DNA of 64,000 bases from RGIG5952 sp045603485 (GCA_045603485.1 JAZUMF010000005.1:1-64000), one strand, 5' to 3'. Positions 16,900-24,969 are shown, counted from the stretch's first letter. Program-made: numbers and translations. Notes: generated by a model from the sequence alone, not told the origin.

Positions 16900-17400
16900 T
16901 TAGCCCTTAATTGCATGCGCCATTTCACGGCGAGCAGAACGATCTGCCTCTTTGCGCTTAATTGCTTCACGCTTGTCTTGCTTATCTTTACCTCTTGCTA
17001 CCGCTATTTCAAGCTTGACTCTTCCTTTTGGAGAAAGATACATCTTGAGAGGAACAAGAGTGAGTCCTTTTTGCTCCGTTGCCGCTCTCAACTTCAAAAT
17101 TTCTCTTTTGTGAGCAAGAAGTCTTCGCGGACGAAGCGTATCATGATTAAATCGATTTCCGAAATCGTATGGTGGAAAATTTGCTTGAAGAAGCCATAAT
17201 GAAGTCCCTTCGGCTTGAACATACGAGCCAACAAGACTTACCCCTCCTTCGCGAACAACTTTAACCTCCGTACCGACCAATGAAATCCCAACCTCAAGCC
17301 GAGAAACTATTTCATAGTCGTGTAAGGCCCTACGATTTGTTGCCAAAAGACCATCAGTGCGCCCCGCACGCTTGTCTTTATTCTTACCCTTTTCTTTCAT
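16900..17400 (-). CDS. smpB: SsrA (tmRNA)-binding protein
   Basis: 166 residues from the ATG at 17400. SmpB delivers tmRNA to stalled ribosomes. Landmarks are LATNRRALHDYEI, GISLVGTEVKVVREG, the LLAHKREI helix, YLSPKGRVKLEIAVARGK, and the basic C-terminal tail that enters the mRNA channel. The longer frame upstream reads through an intergenic hairpin (GAACCG 17410-17415 / CGGTTC 17420-17425) that sits where a ribosome site should be; no clean Shine-Dalgarno is visible. tmRNA itself was not found here. Confidence 0.93.
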   Translation of the reverse strand: MKEKGKNKDKRAGRTDGLLATNRRALHDYEIVSRLEVGISLVGTEVKVVREGGVSLVGSYVQAEGTSLWLLQANFPPYDFGNRFNHDTLRPRRLLAHKREILKLRAATEQKGLTLVPLKMYLSPKGRVKLEIAVARGKDKQDKREAIKRKEADRSARREMAHAIKG

Positions 17401-17491
17401 TTCATACCCGAACCGTAGGCGGTTCTCATTGATAGCGGGGACTCGAAACCCAACATGCGGCAAAATCAAACTTTACCGCAAGTGTATACAA

Positions 17492-17734
17492 TTAAAGATC
17501 TAATGCAGAGATAAAATCTTCGCTCTCGGAAGCAGGTTCCAAAAGCTCATAGGTGAGCTTGCCTTCTGCAATCTCGCGCAATGCAATATCAAGCTTGTCC
17601 TCATCAGGTGAAAGCGGCATAACCAATGGACGCATACCAGTATTCAACTGTTTGACACGCTTAGAAATCATATTCACCAATATAGGTACACTGGGAACAC
17701 GCTGTTTTGCTTGCGATACAAGTTCGTGATTCAT
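17492..17734 (-). CDS. rpoZ: RNA polymerase omega subunit
   Basis: 80 residues. SVPILVNMISKRVKQLNTGMRPLV followed by an acidic stretch and ALREIAEGKLTYEL is the PVC-type omega pattern (conserved NMxSKRV...RPLV core). Omega aids assembly and stability of RNA polymerase. AGGAGA is nine bases before the ATG, and a good promoter lies just upstream, so it is the first gene of the smpB-proS-hisS-alaS-apt transcription unit. Confidence 0.85.
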   Translation of the reverse strand: MNHELVSQAKQRVPSVPILVNMISKRVKQLNTGMRPLVMPLSPDEDKLDIALREIAEGKLTYELLEPASESEDFISALDL

Positions 17735-17782
17735 TATAATAATCTCCTAAAAACACCTAAAGCCTTTAATAAAAGCATTCTT

Positions 17783-17811
17783 ATTATATCAAATGTAAAA
17801 TTTTTAAGCAA
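17783..17811 (-). promoter_or_regulatory. promoter of the rpoZ-apt transcription unit
   Basis: Minus strand TTGCTT (17811-17806), 17-base spacer, TATAAT (17788-17783), about 49 bases upstream of the rpoZ ATG. Confidence 0.7.
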
Positions 17812-17865
17812 TGTATTTGTATAATCAATTTTTACCCTTGCGGGTATTGCCAAGAACCGCATGAT

Positions 17866-17925
17866 GGTGGCGGACGGAGTTGCCACCGCAAAACTCGGGA
17901 TAGTGGCGTAACCACCGCATTTTGC
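17866..17925. repeat. two REP-like hairpins upstream of the transposase
   Basis: First, GGTGGC (17866-17871) pairs with GCCACC (17882-17887). Second, GCAAAA (17888-17893) pairs with TTTTGC (17920-17925) around an inner GTGG/CCAC stem, an imperfect bulged hairpin. Paired imperfect palindromes next to a RAYT gene are the usual REP arrangement. Confidence 0.55.
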
Positions 17926-17986
17926 AGAAATGTGGTAAAATATATTCAATATTGATTAATCATTTGAAAATGCTAAAAGTAGGGTA

Positions 17987-18993
17987 ATGCATCGTTTACG
18001 AGGATTTGATTATAAGCAGCCATATTTCTATATGGTGACGCTGAAGCGGCTAGCGGGGCTGGGGGCATTCTCGCGCATTGTCGGCGACGCGGAGGTGCAA
18101 GAAGATGTGTGGGGGCGGCCGCGTTATCTTCTTGAAAACGATATTACGAAGGCATTTGCGGATGTTATCAGAAGTTTTCATAATACCTGGTATTGTATTG
18201 AGCCGATTACCTGTTTTTCTATTATGCCTGATCATATCCATCTTTTAATCAAGATTCGCGATATTGAAAATCGGGTGAGTTTGGCTGTGATTGTGCGCAT
18301 GCTGATTCGCGAGCTTGAGAAACGCTGGGGGCGCTTGCTGGCGGAGCAGCCGCGCGCAAGACTCTTAAAAGTGGTGCTGTTGCCCGCTCTGCCGGGCAAC
18401 ATCTCTTCGAGTTTCATTGGCACGATTGGATTGTTAAGAGGGATGGGCAGCTTGCCGCCTTTACGCGTTATATTCGAGAAAATCCGGAGCGTGCTTGGCT
18501 TAGGCGTCAGAATCGCCAATATTTCGGCATGGTTCGCAAGGTTTTGTTCCTAGGTCGCGAATGGTTCGCGTATGGGAATCTTGCGATTCTTGATTTGCCG
18601 GTCTTGATGGCTGTAAAAGGACATCGCTCTGCGACGAAAGGCTCTCCTGAATGGAATGCGCTAGTGGAGGCTTCTTCGCGTATTGGCCCAGGCGGTGCTG
18701 GGGTCGGTACATTTATGAGCCCGCTTGAAAAGGAGTGCGGTAATGCAATTGCCGCATCTGGAGGCAAGTGGGTTGTCCTTTCTCCTGAGGGCTTTCATGA
18801 CAGGTGGCACCCTCCGCGAGAGAAAGAGCGTTTTTGCGCTGAGGGGCGTATGCTTTTTCTTTCATTGTATGCCTCTATGGATCGCACGCCGACAAAACAG
18901 GAGCTATACCATCGTTGTCATGAGATGGGAGATATTGTGGTGGAAGGGTTGGGATGCGCCAGCCGACGAAGCGGCGGCGCGCAACACTCTTAG
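17987..18993 (+). CDS. RAYT-like Y1 (IS200/REP-associated) transposase, needs a -1 frameshift
   Basis: The first frame (17987-18553) has the Y1/RAYT N-terminus, YFYMVTLK, and the HUH metal motif MPDHIHLL (H83, H85). From about 18370 the family-like sequence continues in the -1 frame: FHWHDWIVKRDGQ, then FTRYIRENPERAW, carrying the probable catalytic Tyr, then a ~150-residue C-terminal domain with GPGGAGVGTFMSP to the stop at 18993. The in-frame product to 18553 lacks the Tyr. With a shift at 18364-18370 the protein is 335 residues. Either a recent frameshift mutation or programmed frameshifting explains this. REP-like hairpins precede it and two dispersed repeats follow it. Confidence 0.7.
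18364..18400 (+). promoter_or_regulatory. candidate -1 ribosomal frameshift signal
   Basis: Heptamer C TTA AAA at 18364-18370 (TTA and AAA are zero-frame codons) is followed after 8 bases by a perfect hairpin: GTTGCCCG (18379-18386), 6-base loop, CGGGCAAC (18393-18400). Slippage by -1 joins the two halves of the transposase. The -1 frame is open from 18319 onwards, so the site lies inside the permitted overlap. Confidence 0.5.
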
Positions 18994-19024
18994 GGTGGTA
19001 GCGCACTGCTCGCTCAAGAAATTG

Positions 19025-19042
19025 AAAAGGCCTGTCCCCTTA
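19025..19042 (+). repeat. dispersed repeat AAAAGGCCTGTCCCCTTA, copy 3
   Basis: Identical to 716-733 over 18 bases; it starts 32 bases after the transposase stop. Confidence 0.75.
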
Positions 19043-19085
19043 AGTAGTGAATAGTTAATAGTGAATAGTTAATAAATCAGTGGTT

Positions 19086-19112
19086 AAATGAGATTACGGT
19101 GCGGAACAAAAT
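19086..19112 (+). repeat. 27-bp dispersed repeat, copy behind transposase
   Basis: Identical to 8446-8472. Between it and copy 3 is a short TAGTGAATAGTTAATA direct duplication (19047-19072). Confidence 0.75.
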
Positions 19113-19208
19113 TGCGTAATTTGTGTTTATTTGGTGGTGGTTTGGGACTGCCGGTCTCCTGTATATGGAGGGAGATAAGGCGTAAGAGTGAAGACTAGAG
19201 CTGGGTAT

Positions 19209-19241
19209 AAAAAAAGGCACTCGAATTGAGTGCCTTTTTTT
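19209..19241 (-). terminator. bidirectional terminator behind trxB
   Basis: GGCACTC (19216-19222), loop GAATT, GAGTGCC (19228-19234), with an A run before and a T run after, so it can work on both strands. It lies 14 bases after the trxB stop. Confidence 0.9.
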
Positions 19242-19254
19242 CGTGTAGGTTAGG

Positions 19255-20169
19255 CTAGAGTGCGTCGATGTAACGGCAGGCTGCTAGGGCAGCAATTGAA
19301 CCGTCGGCATTTGCGGTTGTTATTTGGCGTACCAGTTTTGAGCGGCAGTCGCCTGCGACATAGATGCCAGGTGTGCGCGTCGTGCAATCTTCACCAGAGG
19401 CAAAGTAGCCGTAGTCATTGAGGTCTGCGAGATTTGCGAAGGGTTCGTTTTCGGGGATTAAGCCTATTGCAACGAAGAGTCCATCGCATTTGATTGTCTC
19501 TTGGGCGTTGGTGTCTTTGTGGAGAATTTTAACGCCTTTGAGACTGTCACCTTCGGCTTCAAGTGCGGTGATTTTGACACTTGTTATGGCTTTGACATTT
19601 TGCTTTGCGAAGAGGATTTCCTGGAGTTTTTTCTCTCCGGTGAATTCCGGTAAGTCTTGAAGGACTATGACTTCTTTGCATTTGCCTGAGAGGAGAATCG
19701 CTTCTTGTAATGCGGAATTTCCACCGCCTGCCATGCAGACTGTCTGCCCTGTATAGAAGTCGCCGTCGCAAACTGCACAGAATGAGATGCCTGAGCCGAC
19801 GAGTTCGTTTTCACCCGGCAATCCAAGCATGCGGTGCTTTACGCCTGTTGCCAATATGACGGCTTTGCATTCGTAAGCGCCGCCTTCTTCGGTGCGTACG
19901 ATGCGTCTGTCGCCATCTATATCGACTGCAATGGCTTTTTCGAGCTCGACTTCGGCACCTTGTGTCATAATCTGATCAAGGAGTTTGTCTGCGAGTTCGT
20001 TGCCGCTGATTTGTGCGCTTCCCGGATAGTTTTCAATTTTAGGGGAATAGGTTACTTGCCCTCCAAAGCCGTGCTTTTCGAGGATGAGAACGGTCTTGCC
20101 GTTTCTGAGGGCGTAGAGTGCCGCGGTCATGCCGGCAGGTCCGCCGCCTACAACTACAATATCGTACAT
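19255..20169 (-). CDS. trxB: thioredoxin-disulfide reductase
   Basis: 304 residues, typical low-Mr TrxB. FAD-binding GGGPAGMTAALYALR at the N-terminus, the redox motif CAVCDGDF at ~132, an NADPH-binding GGGNSALQEA, and the FAD-contacting GIYVAGDCR near the end. Reduces thioredoxin/glutaredoxin-like proteins with NADPH. Directly downstream of nrdD on the same strand, suggesting it supplies electrons for the glutaredoxin-like domain fused to NrdD or for TrxA (37256). Confidence 0.95.
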   Translation of the reverse strand: MYDIVVVGGGPAGMTAALYALRNGKTVLILEKHGFGGQVTYSPKIENYPGSAQISGNELADKLLDQIMTQGAEVELEKAIAVDIDGDRRIVRTEEGGAYECKAVILATGVKHRMLGLPGENELVGSGISFCAVCDGDFYTGQTVCMAGGGNSALQEAILLSGKCKEVIVLQDLPEFTGEKKLQEILFAKQNVKAITSVKITALEAEGDSLKGVKILHKDTNAQETIKCDGLFVAIGLIPENEPFANLADLNDYGYFASGEDCTTRTPGIYVAGDCRSKLVRQITTANADGSIAALAACRYIDAL

Positions 20170-20193
20170 GCTGCTGATTCCTTGATAATAGAA

Positions 20194-20217
20194 AGCCCGT
20201 ACTATACGGTACGGGCT
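20194..20217 (-). terminator. hairpin terminator between nrdD and trxB
   Basis: AGCCCGTAC (20194-20202) pairs with GTACGGGCT (20209-20217), 9 bp with a 6-base loop. On the minus strand it is followed by TTCTATTATC, so termination may be partial, allowing some trxB read-through. Confidence 0.65.
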
Positions 20218-20231
20218 TTTGTTTTGGGATT

Positions 20232-22619
20232 TTACTTGGCGGCTGCCATCAAGTACTGCTTGATGTCGGAGACTCCTTTGAATTTTTCAAAGCTGTCGCC
20301 GTCTACTATCACGAATGTAGGAGCCTGCTTGATGCCAAAGCGTTCTACAAGTTCGCGCTCTTCGTTGGCATTTTTCTTTTCAAACTGAATGCCGGCCTTT
20401 TCGAGGAGGGCGATGGCGATTTTGCAGTTTGGGCAGGTTGGTGTCATGAAGAGGTAAGCGCCTTTAGTCTCTGCTGAAGCAGGAGCCTGTGAGGGGGCTT
20501 CGCACTTGCAGGGAGCTTCTTCTCCGATTACGCCTGTGTGCGTCAAAACGGAGGTTTCGATGTTGTAGGTCTTGCGGTCTGCAAATTCCTGGGATTTGCC
20601 TTCGTTCCAGTTTTGGACCGGACGATAGTATCCGGTGATTCGGCTGTAGACTTCTGTCTTCTGACCGCAGATCGGGCAATTGTACTCTTCGCCTGAGATG
20701 TAACCGTGGTCTTTGCAGACGGCGTAGGTCGGTGACATTGTGTAGTAGGGGAGCTTGTAGTTCTCGGCAATCTTGCGGACGAGTGACGCTGCCGCTTGCC
20801 ATGAGGGAAGCTTTTCACCGAGGAAGGCATGGAATACCGTGCCTGAGGTGTAGCGTGTCTGGAGGTCGTCTTGGATGTCAAGAGCTGTGAAGATGTCGTC
20901 TGTGAAGCCAACTGGGAGGTGTGAGGAGTTGGTGTAGTATGGACGGCCATTCTCGTTGGCGGTGATGATGCCGGGGAAGGCTTCTTTGTCGTGCTTCGCG
21001 AAGCGGAATGAGGTTGACTCAGCAGGTGTGGCTTCGAGGTTGTAGAGGTCGCCGTACTGCTCTTGATAGTCGCTGAGGCGCTCGCGCATGTGGTCGAGAA
21101 CTTCTTTCGCGAACTGTTGGACTGCAGGGTCGGTGAGGTCTTTGCCGAGCCACTTTGCATTGAGGGCCGCCTCGTTCATGCCGACAAGACCAATCGTTGA
21201 GAAGTGGTTTGCGAAGGTGCCGAGGTAGCGCTTTGTGTAGGGATAGAGACCTGCATCAAGCAACTTTGTGATGACTGTACGCTTGGTCTTCAGCGAGCGA
21301 GCGGCAATGTCCATGAGATGATCAAGGCGGCTGTAGAAATCTTTTTCATCTTCAGCGACATAGGCGATGCGTGGCAAGTTGATCGTGACAACGCCGACGG
21401 AGCCTGTTGATTCGCCGGAGCCGAAGAAGCCACCTGACTTTTTGCGGAGCTCGCGGAGGTCAAGGCGGAGGCGGCAGCACATTGAGCGGACATCGGAGGG
21501 CTCCATATCGGAGTTGATGTAGTTGGAGAAGTAGGGGGTTCCGTACTTGGCTGTCATCTCAAAGAGGAGACGGTTGTTTTCTGTTTCGCTCCAGTCGAAG
21601 TCGCGTGTGATGGAGTAGGTCGGAATTGGATACTGGAAGCCGCGGCCGTTCGCGTCACCTTCAATCATTACTTCAATGAAGGCTTTGTTGACCATGTCCA
21701 TTTCTTTTTGGCACTCGCCGTATGTGAAATCGACTTCCTTGCCGCCGATGATGGCATTGAGGTTTTTGAGGTCGTTTGGAACGGTCCAGTCAAGGGTGAT
21801 GTTGGAGAAGGGCGCCTGTGTGCCCCAGCGGCTAGGTGTATTTACACCGTAGATGAAGGACTGAATGCACTGTTTGACTTCTTTTTGTGAAAGGTTGTCA
21901 ATCTTTACGAAGGGTGCGAGGTAGGTGTCAAATGAGGAGAATGCCTGAGCGCCGGCCCACTCGTTTTGCATGATGCCGAGGAAGTTGACCATCTGGTTGC
22001 AGAGGGTGCTGAGGTGGCTTGCCGGGGCAGATGTGATTTTGCCGGGAACGCCGCCAAGGCCTTCTTTGATGAGCTGCTTGAGTGACCAGCCTGCGCAGTA
22101 GCCGGTTAGCATGCTGAGGTCGTGAATGTGCATTTCGGCTTTGCGGTGAGCGGCTGCTATCTCGGTATCATAGATTTCAGAGAGCCAATAGTTGGCGGTG
22201 ATTGCGCCCGAGTTGGAGAGAATAAGACCGCCTACGCTGTATGTGACGGTTGAATTTTCTTTGACGCGCCAGTCGTTGACTTGGAGATAGTTGTCGACGA
22301 GATCTTTGTAGTTGAGCAAGGCGGAGTTGACATTGCGAACCTTTTCGCGCTGCTTGCGATAGAGGATGTAATTTTTAGCGACATCGGCATAGCCTGCTTC
22401 GGAGAGAACCTTTTCGACGCTGTCTTGAATCTGTTCAACGGCGATAAGTCCATCGGTGACCTTTGCTCCGAAATCGGCAGTCACGCGAAGTGCGAGCATA
22501 TCGATGATTGTCGGGTGCGACTGTTTGTTCATCGCATCAAAGGCTTTTGTTATAGCCGTCGTGATTTTGCTGATTTCAAACTCAGCGATTGTTCCGTCTC
22601 GTTTTGTTACTCTGTACAT
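20232..22619 (-). CDS. nrdD: anaerobic ribonucleoside-triphosphate reductase fused to a glutaredoxin-like domain
   Basis: 795 residues from the ATG at 22619 (AAGGAAG just upstream; a longer frame has no ribosome site). Order: ATP-cone (1-~95, VTKRDGTIAEFEISKI), the NrdD barrel, a zinc site with CPICGQ, the glycyl-radical motif RITGYY at about 615, then an acidic linker and a thioredoxin-fold domain (~720-795) with C729-P-N-C732 and the cis-Pro APTFVI. Class III reductases make dNTPs without oxygen; family knowledge says some subgroups use thioredoxin-type donors rather than formate. A built-in donor and adjacent trxB fit that. Two NrdR-box-like sites cover the promoter. Confidence 0.93.
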   Translation of the reverse strand: MYRVTKRDGTIAEFEISKITTAITKAFDAMNKQSHPTIIDMLALRVTADFGAKVTDGLIAVEQIQDSVEKVLSEAGYADVAKNYILYRKQREKVRNVNSALLNYKDLVDNYLQVNDWRVKENSTVTYSVGGLILSNSGAITANYWLSEIYDTEIAAAHRKAEMHIHDLSMLTGYCAGWSLKQLIKEGLGGVPGKITSAPASHLSTLCNQMVNFLGIMQNEWAGAQAFSSFDTYLAPFVKIDNLSQKEVKQCIQSFIYGVNTPSRWGTQAPFSNITLDWTVPNDLKNLNAIIGGKEVDFTYGECQKEMDMVNKAFIEVMIEGDANGRGFQYPIPTYSITRDFDWSETENNRLLFEMTAKYGTPYFSNYINSDMEPSDVRSMCCRLRLDLRELRKKSGGFFGSGESTGSVGVVTINLPRIAYVAEDEKDFYSRLDHLMDIAARSLKTKRTVITKLLDAGLYPYTKRYLGTFANHFSTIGLVGMNEAALNAKWLGKDLTDPAVQQFAKEVLDHMRERLSDYQEQYGDLYNLEATPAESTSFRFAKHDKEAFPGIITANENGRPYYTNSSHLPVGFTDDIFTALDIQDDLQTRYTSGTVFHAFLGEKLPSWQAAASLVRKIAENYKLPYYTMSPTYAVCKDHGYISGEEYNCPICGQKTEVYSRITGYYRPVQNWNEGKSQEFADRKTYNIETSVLTHTGVIGEEAPCKCEAPSQAPASAETKGAYLFMTPTCPNCKIAIALLEKAGIQFEKKNANEERELVERFGIKQAPTFVIVDGDSFEKFKGVSDIKQYLMAAAK

Positions 22620-22670
22620 GTCATTCTTCCTTGGTTGAAACTTGATTCGTTTTGTGATTAGCGTATTTAT

Positions 22671-22699
22671 ACTATACACAAAAAAAAGGAATAAATCAA
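22671..22699 (-). promoter_or_regulatory. nrdD promoter
   Basis: Minus strand TTGATT (22699-22694), 17-base spacer, TATAGT (22676-22671). The -35 element lies inside the proximal NrdR-like box. Confidence 0.6.
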
Positions 22700-22709
22700 T
22701 ATCTTGTGC
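22694..22709. promoter_or_regulatory. NrdR box, proximal
   Basis: AATCAATATCTTGTGC keeps the core CwAtATnTwG of the NrdR-box consensus (acaCwAtATaTwGtgt) and overlaps the -35 element, consistent with repression. Confidence 0.7.
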
Positions 22710-22725
22710 AAAATTTTTTAATAGA

Positions 22726-22741
22726 CCACAATATCTTGTGA
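22726..22741. promoter_or_regulatory. NrdR box, distal
   Basis: CCACAATATCTTGTGA matches the NrdR-box core and is nearly palindromic. It starts exactly 32 bp from the proximal box, the helical spacing reported for paired NrdR sites. Confidence 0.75.
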
Positions 22742-22833
22742 TGGTAAGTGTATGGATAAATGCTTTGATAATAGTTTGATGCTATGATATACTTACAGAG
22801 TCTTTAAGAAGCTACTATTTGAAAGGTTGCAAG

Positions 22834-24054
22834 ATGGATATCGTAAGAAATGTCAGGGATTTTGGCGCAGTCGGAAATGGTATCACTGATGATACGGCAG
22901 CTATTCAGAGAGCAATCGCCGCAGGTGGAGTTGTCTATTTCCCTGCCGGCGTTTATTTGTCAGGGGCGCTTTATTTGCAGTCAAACGGTGGCTTGCGGCT
23001 TGATGACAACGCTGTTCTGATGGCTCATCCCGATATTACAAAATGGCCGATAAGACCTATTTGCGTTGAGCGTTCTCCTTTTCAGCAGAAGGGTAAGGTG
23101 GATGGTCATTTGATTTGCTGCGTCGAGGCTGAGAATGTTACGATTTCAGGCGGCATAATTGATGGCAACGGCTCGGCGTTTTTGACTGACGGATATTTCA
23201 AGAAGGCCGGGAATAAGGATTTCCGTAACAAGGTTGATGGCTATCCCGGGCAATTGATTTGGTTTCATGGGTGCAATAATGTTAAGGTTGAAGATATCAC
23301 AATCAGGGAGTCGCAGTTCTGGTCGCTGATGTTTCATGCCTGTAACGATGTGCTTATGAGGGGGATTAAGCTTTACACGCGTGAAGATATAATGAATGCC
23401 GACGGTATTGATATCGACTGCTGCAACAGAGTCGTTTTGGAGGATTCGTTTGTCCATACGGGCGATGACGCTGTTGCCGTTCGTGCTGCGTTCGGCGGTT
23501 TGAAGGAGCCTCAGCCTTGCGAAAATGTCACTATAAGGAATTGCATATTGCGTAGTGATTATGCCCACGCAATTCGTATAGGCGTAGGAAGCGGCATAGT
23601 TAAGAACTGTACCTTTTCGAACATTTTTATTAACAGTTCCCGCGGCGGAATCCATCTTAATCCTAAGTTTAACGATCCGAGTCCCGGTGTCGCTATTTCA
23701 GATTTGGTCTTTGACAACATTAGCGGCAGTGCAATGTCTATGATCAGCGTGACTTTGGATTATCATTTCGCCAAGACCGTAACATATACGGGTGTCCTTG
23801 AGAATATAAGAATGGCTAACTTTAATGCAGTATCGAGGTTGCCGCTTGTCTTTAACGGTAATACTACCGGGCAGCTTCGCAATATCACGATTTCAGATAG
23901 CAAATTCGTTATCAAGGGATTTGACACGACTCCTAAGGCGGAGCGTGATTATTTCTTCGTTAAAGAAAATTCCGACGGGAAGGCTGATTTGGTGCAGACA
24001 ACCCATACCGAGAATTTTGTCATGGATAATGTGAGTGTAATCGCTGAGGAATAG
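22834..24054 (+). CDS. glycoside hydrolase family 28-like (polygalacturonase-type) protein
   Basis: 406 residues from the ATG at 22834 with GAAAGG seven bases upstream; no signal peptide, so probably cytoplasmic. N-terminal DFGAVGNGITDDTAAIQRAI and the right-handed beta-helix with NADGIDIDCCNRVVLEDSFVHTGDDAVAVR (the paired-Asp DxD ... GDD catalytic pattern of GH28) identify the fold. Likely hydrolyses oligo-galacturonides or unsaturated rhamnogalacturonan products taken into the cell. The downstream isomerase gene starts 5 bases later, suggesting an operon for uronic acid or deoxy sugar catabolism. Confidence 0.8.
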   Translation: MDIVRNVRDFGAVGNGITDDTAAIQRAIAAGGVVYFPAGVYLSGALYLQSNGGLRLDDNAVLMAHPDITKWPIRPICVERSPFQQKGKVDGHLICCVEAENVTISGGIIDGNGSAFLTDGYFKKAGNKDFRNKVDGYPGQLIWFHGCNNVKVEDITIRESQFWSLMFHACNDVLMRGIKLYTREDIMNADGIDIDCCNRVVLEDSFVHTGDDAVAVRAAFGGLKEPQPCENVTIRNCILRSDYAHAIRIGVGSGIVKNCTFSNIFINSSRGGIHLNPKFNDPSPGVAISDLVFDNISGSAMSMISVTLDYHFAKTVTYTGVLENIRMANFNAVSRLPLVFNGNTTGQLRNITISDSKFVIKGFDTTPKAERDYFFVKENSDGKADLVQTTHTENFVMDNVSVIAEE

Positions 24055-24059
24055 TTATT

Positions 24060-24959
24060 ATGAAGATTGGAATATCGGCAGGTGCATATTTTCAGTATGG
24101 CATAGAGGAAGGTGCCAAGAAGGCCCGTGAACACGGGTATGATTGTTTTGATTACAATTGTGCATTTGTAAATACGGATACCCCATTTTTTAATTTGCCT
24201 GAAGATGAATTTAAGGCTGAGATCATTCGCCAAAGAAATTTGGTTGAGTCGGCCGGTATTACCTTATGGCAGACCCACGCTCCATGGCGTTGGCCTGCAA
24301 AGGATTTTACCATAGAGGATAGGGCGGAGAGGCTTGAGGCATTTCTGAAGGCGGTTCGCGGAGCCAGCTATGCGGGGGTTACCCATTTTGTGGTCCATGC
24401 AATTATGCCTTTCGGTGCCAAGAGTCCCGAGAATCCGGAGTTGATGCAAAGTATCAATGTTGAGTTTATGACTCGTGTCGCGAAGGAGGCTCGGGAATTC
24501 GGCGTGAAGCATATCGATATTGAAAATTTGCCTTTCCCTCTGCTTCCGATAAATCACCCAAATCAGTGTCTGGAATTTGCAAAGAGAATGAATAGCGAGC
24601 TTGGCGGAGATATTTTCAAGGTTTGTCTTGATACCGGGCATGCCAACTTCTGCGGTGAAAGTCCTGCGGACGCCGTGAGATTGCTCGGCAAGGAATATTT
24701 AGGTGCGCTCCATGTCCATGACAACAACGGGAAGGCGGATCAGCACAAGATTCCAGGTGAGGGAAATATCGATTGGGATGATTTTTCTGACGCTTTGGAG
24801 GAGATTGGTTTTTCAGGCTGCTTTTCTTACGAGACCGCCATTTCAAAGGATGTCCCGTTTGGAGCGGAGAGGGATTGTCTTGAGAAGCAGCTTGCCATGA
24901 TGGCTTTGAAATATGCAAAAAGGGGACCCCGCAATGCGGAATCCCCTTTTAAACAATAG
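24060..24959 (+). CDS. sugar phosphate isomerase/epimerase (xylose-isomerase-like TIM barrel)
   Basis: 299 residues. AP-endonuclease-2/xylose-isomerase-like barrel with metal-site landmarks THAPW, THFVVHA, IDIENLP (Glu), CLDTGHANF, LHVHDN and SYETAI. Many members are epimerases or ketosugar isomerases. Operon partner of the GH28-like gene (5-base gap). Its last codons lie inside a terminator hairpin shared with the convergent gene. Substrate cannot be told. Confidence 0.8.
   Translation: MKIGISAGAYFQYGIEEGAKKAREHGYDCFDYNCAFVNTDTPFFNLPEDEFKAEIIRQRNLVESAGITLWQTHAPWRWPAKDFTIEDRAERLEAFLKAVRGASYAGVTHFVVHAIMPFGAKSPENPELMQSINVEFMTRVAKEAREFGVKHIDIENLPFPLLPINHPNQCLEFAKRMNSELGGDIFKVCLDTGHANFCGESPADAVRLLGKEYLGALHVHDNNGKADQHKIPGEGNIDWDDFSDALEEIGFSGCFSYETAISKDVPFGAERDCLEKQLAMMALKYAKRGPRNAESPFKQ
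24918..24950. terminator. bidirectional terminator overlapping a coding end
   Basis: AAAAGGGGA (24918-24926) pairs with TCCCCTTTT (24942-24950), with an inner CCGC/GCGG stem. Both strands end in a T run. It lies within the final codons of the 24060-24959 gene and just past the stop of the convergent gene at 24970. Confidence 0.7.
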
Positions 24960-24969
24960 CCTGACAGAC

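Noticed and set aside
17400..17480. tRNA or tmRNA 3' half upstream of smpB
   Set aside because: A TTCGAGT-like loop is present, but the stem does not pair to five bases and there is no room for the rest of a tRNA; no tmRNA 5' part was found nearby.
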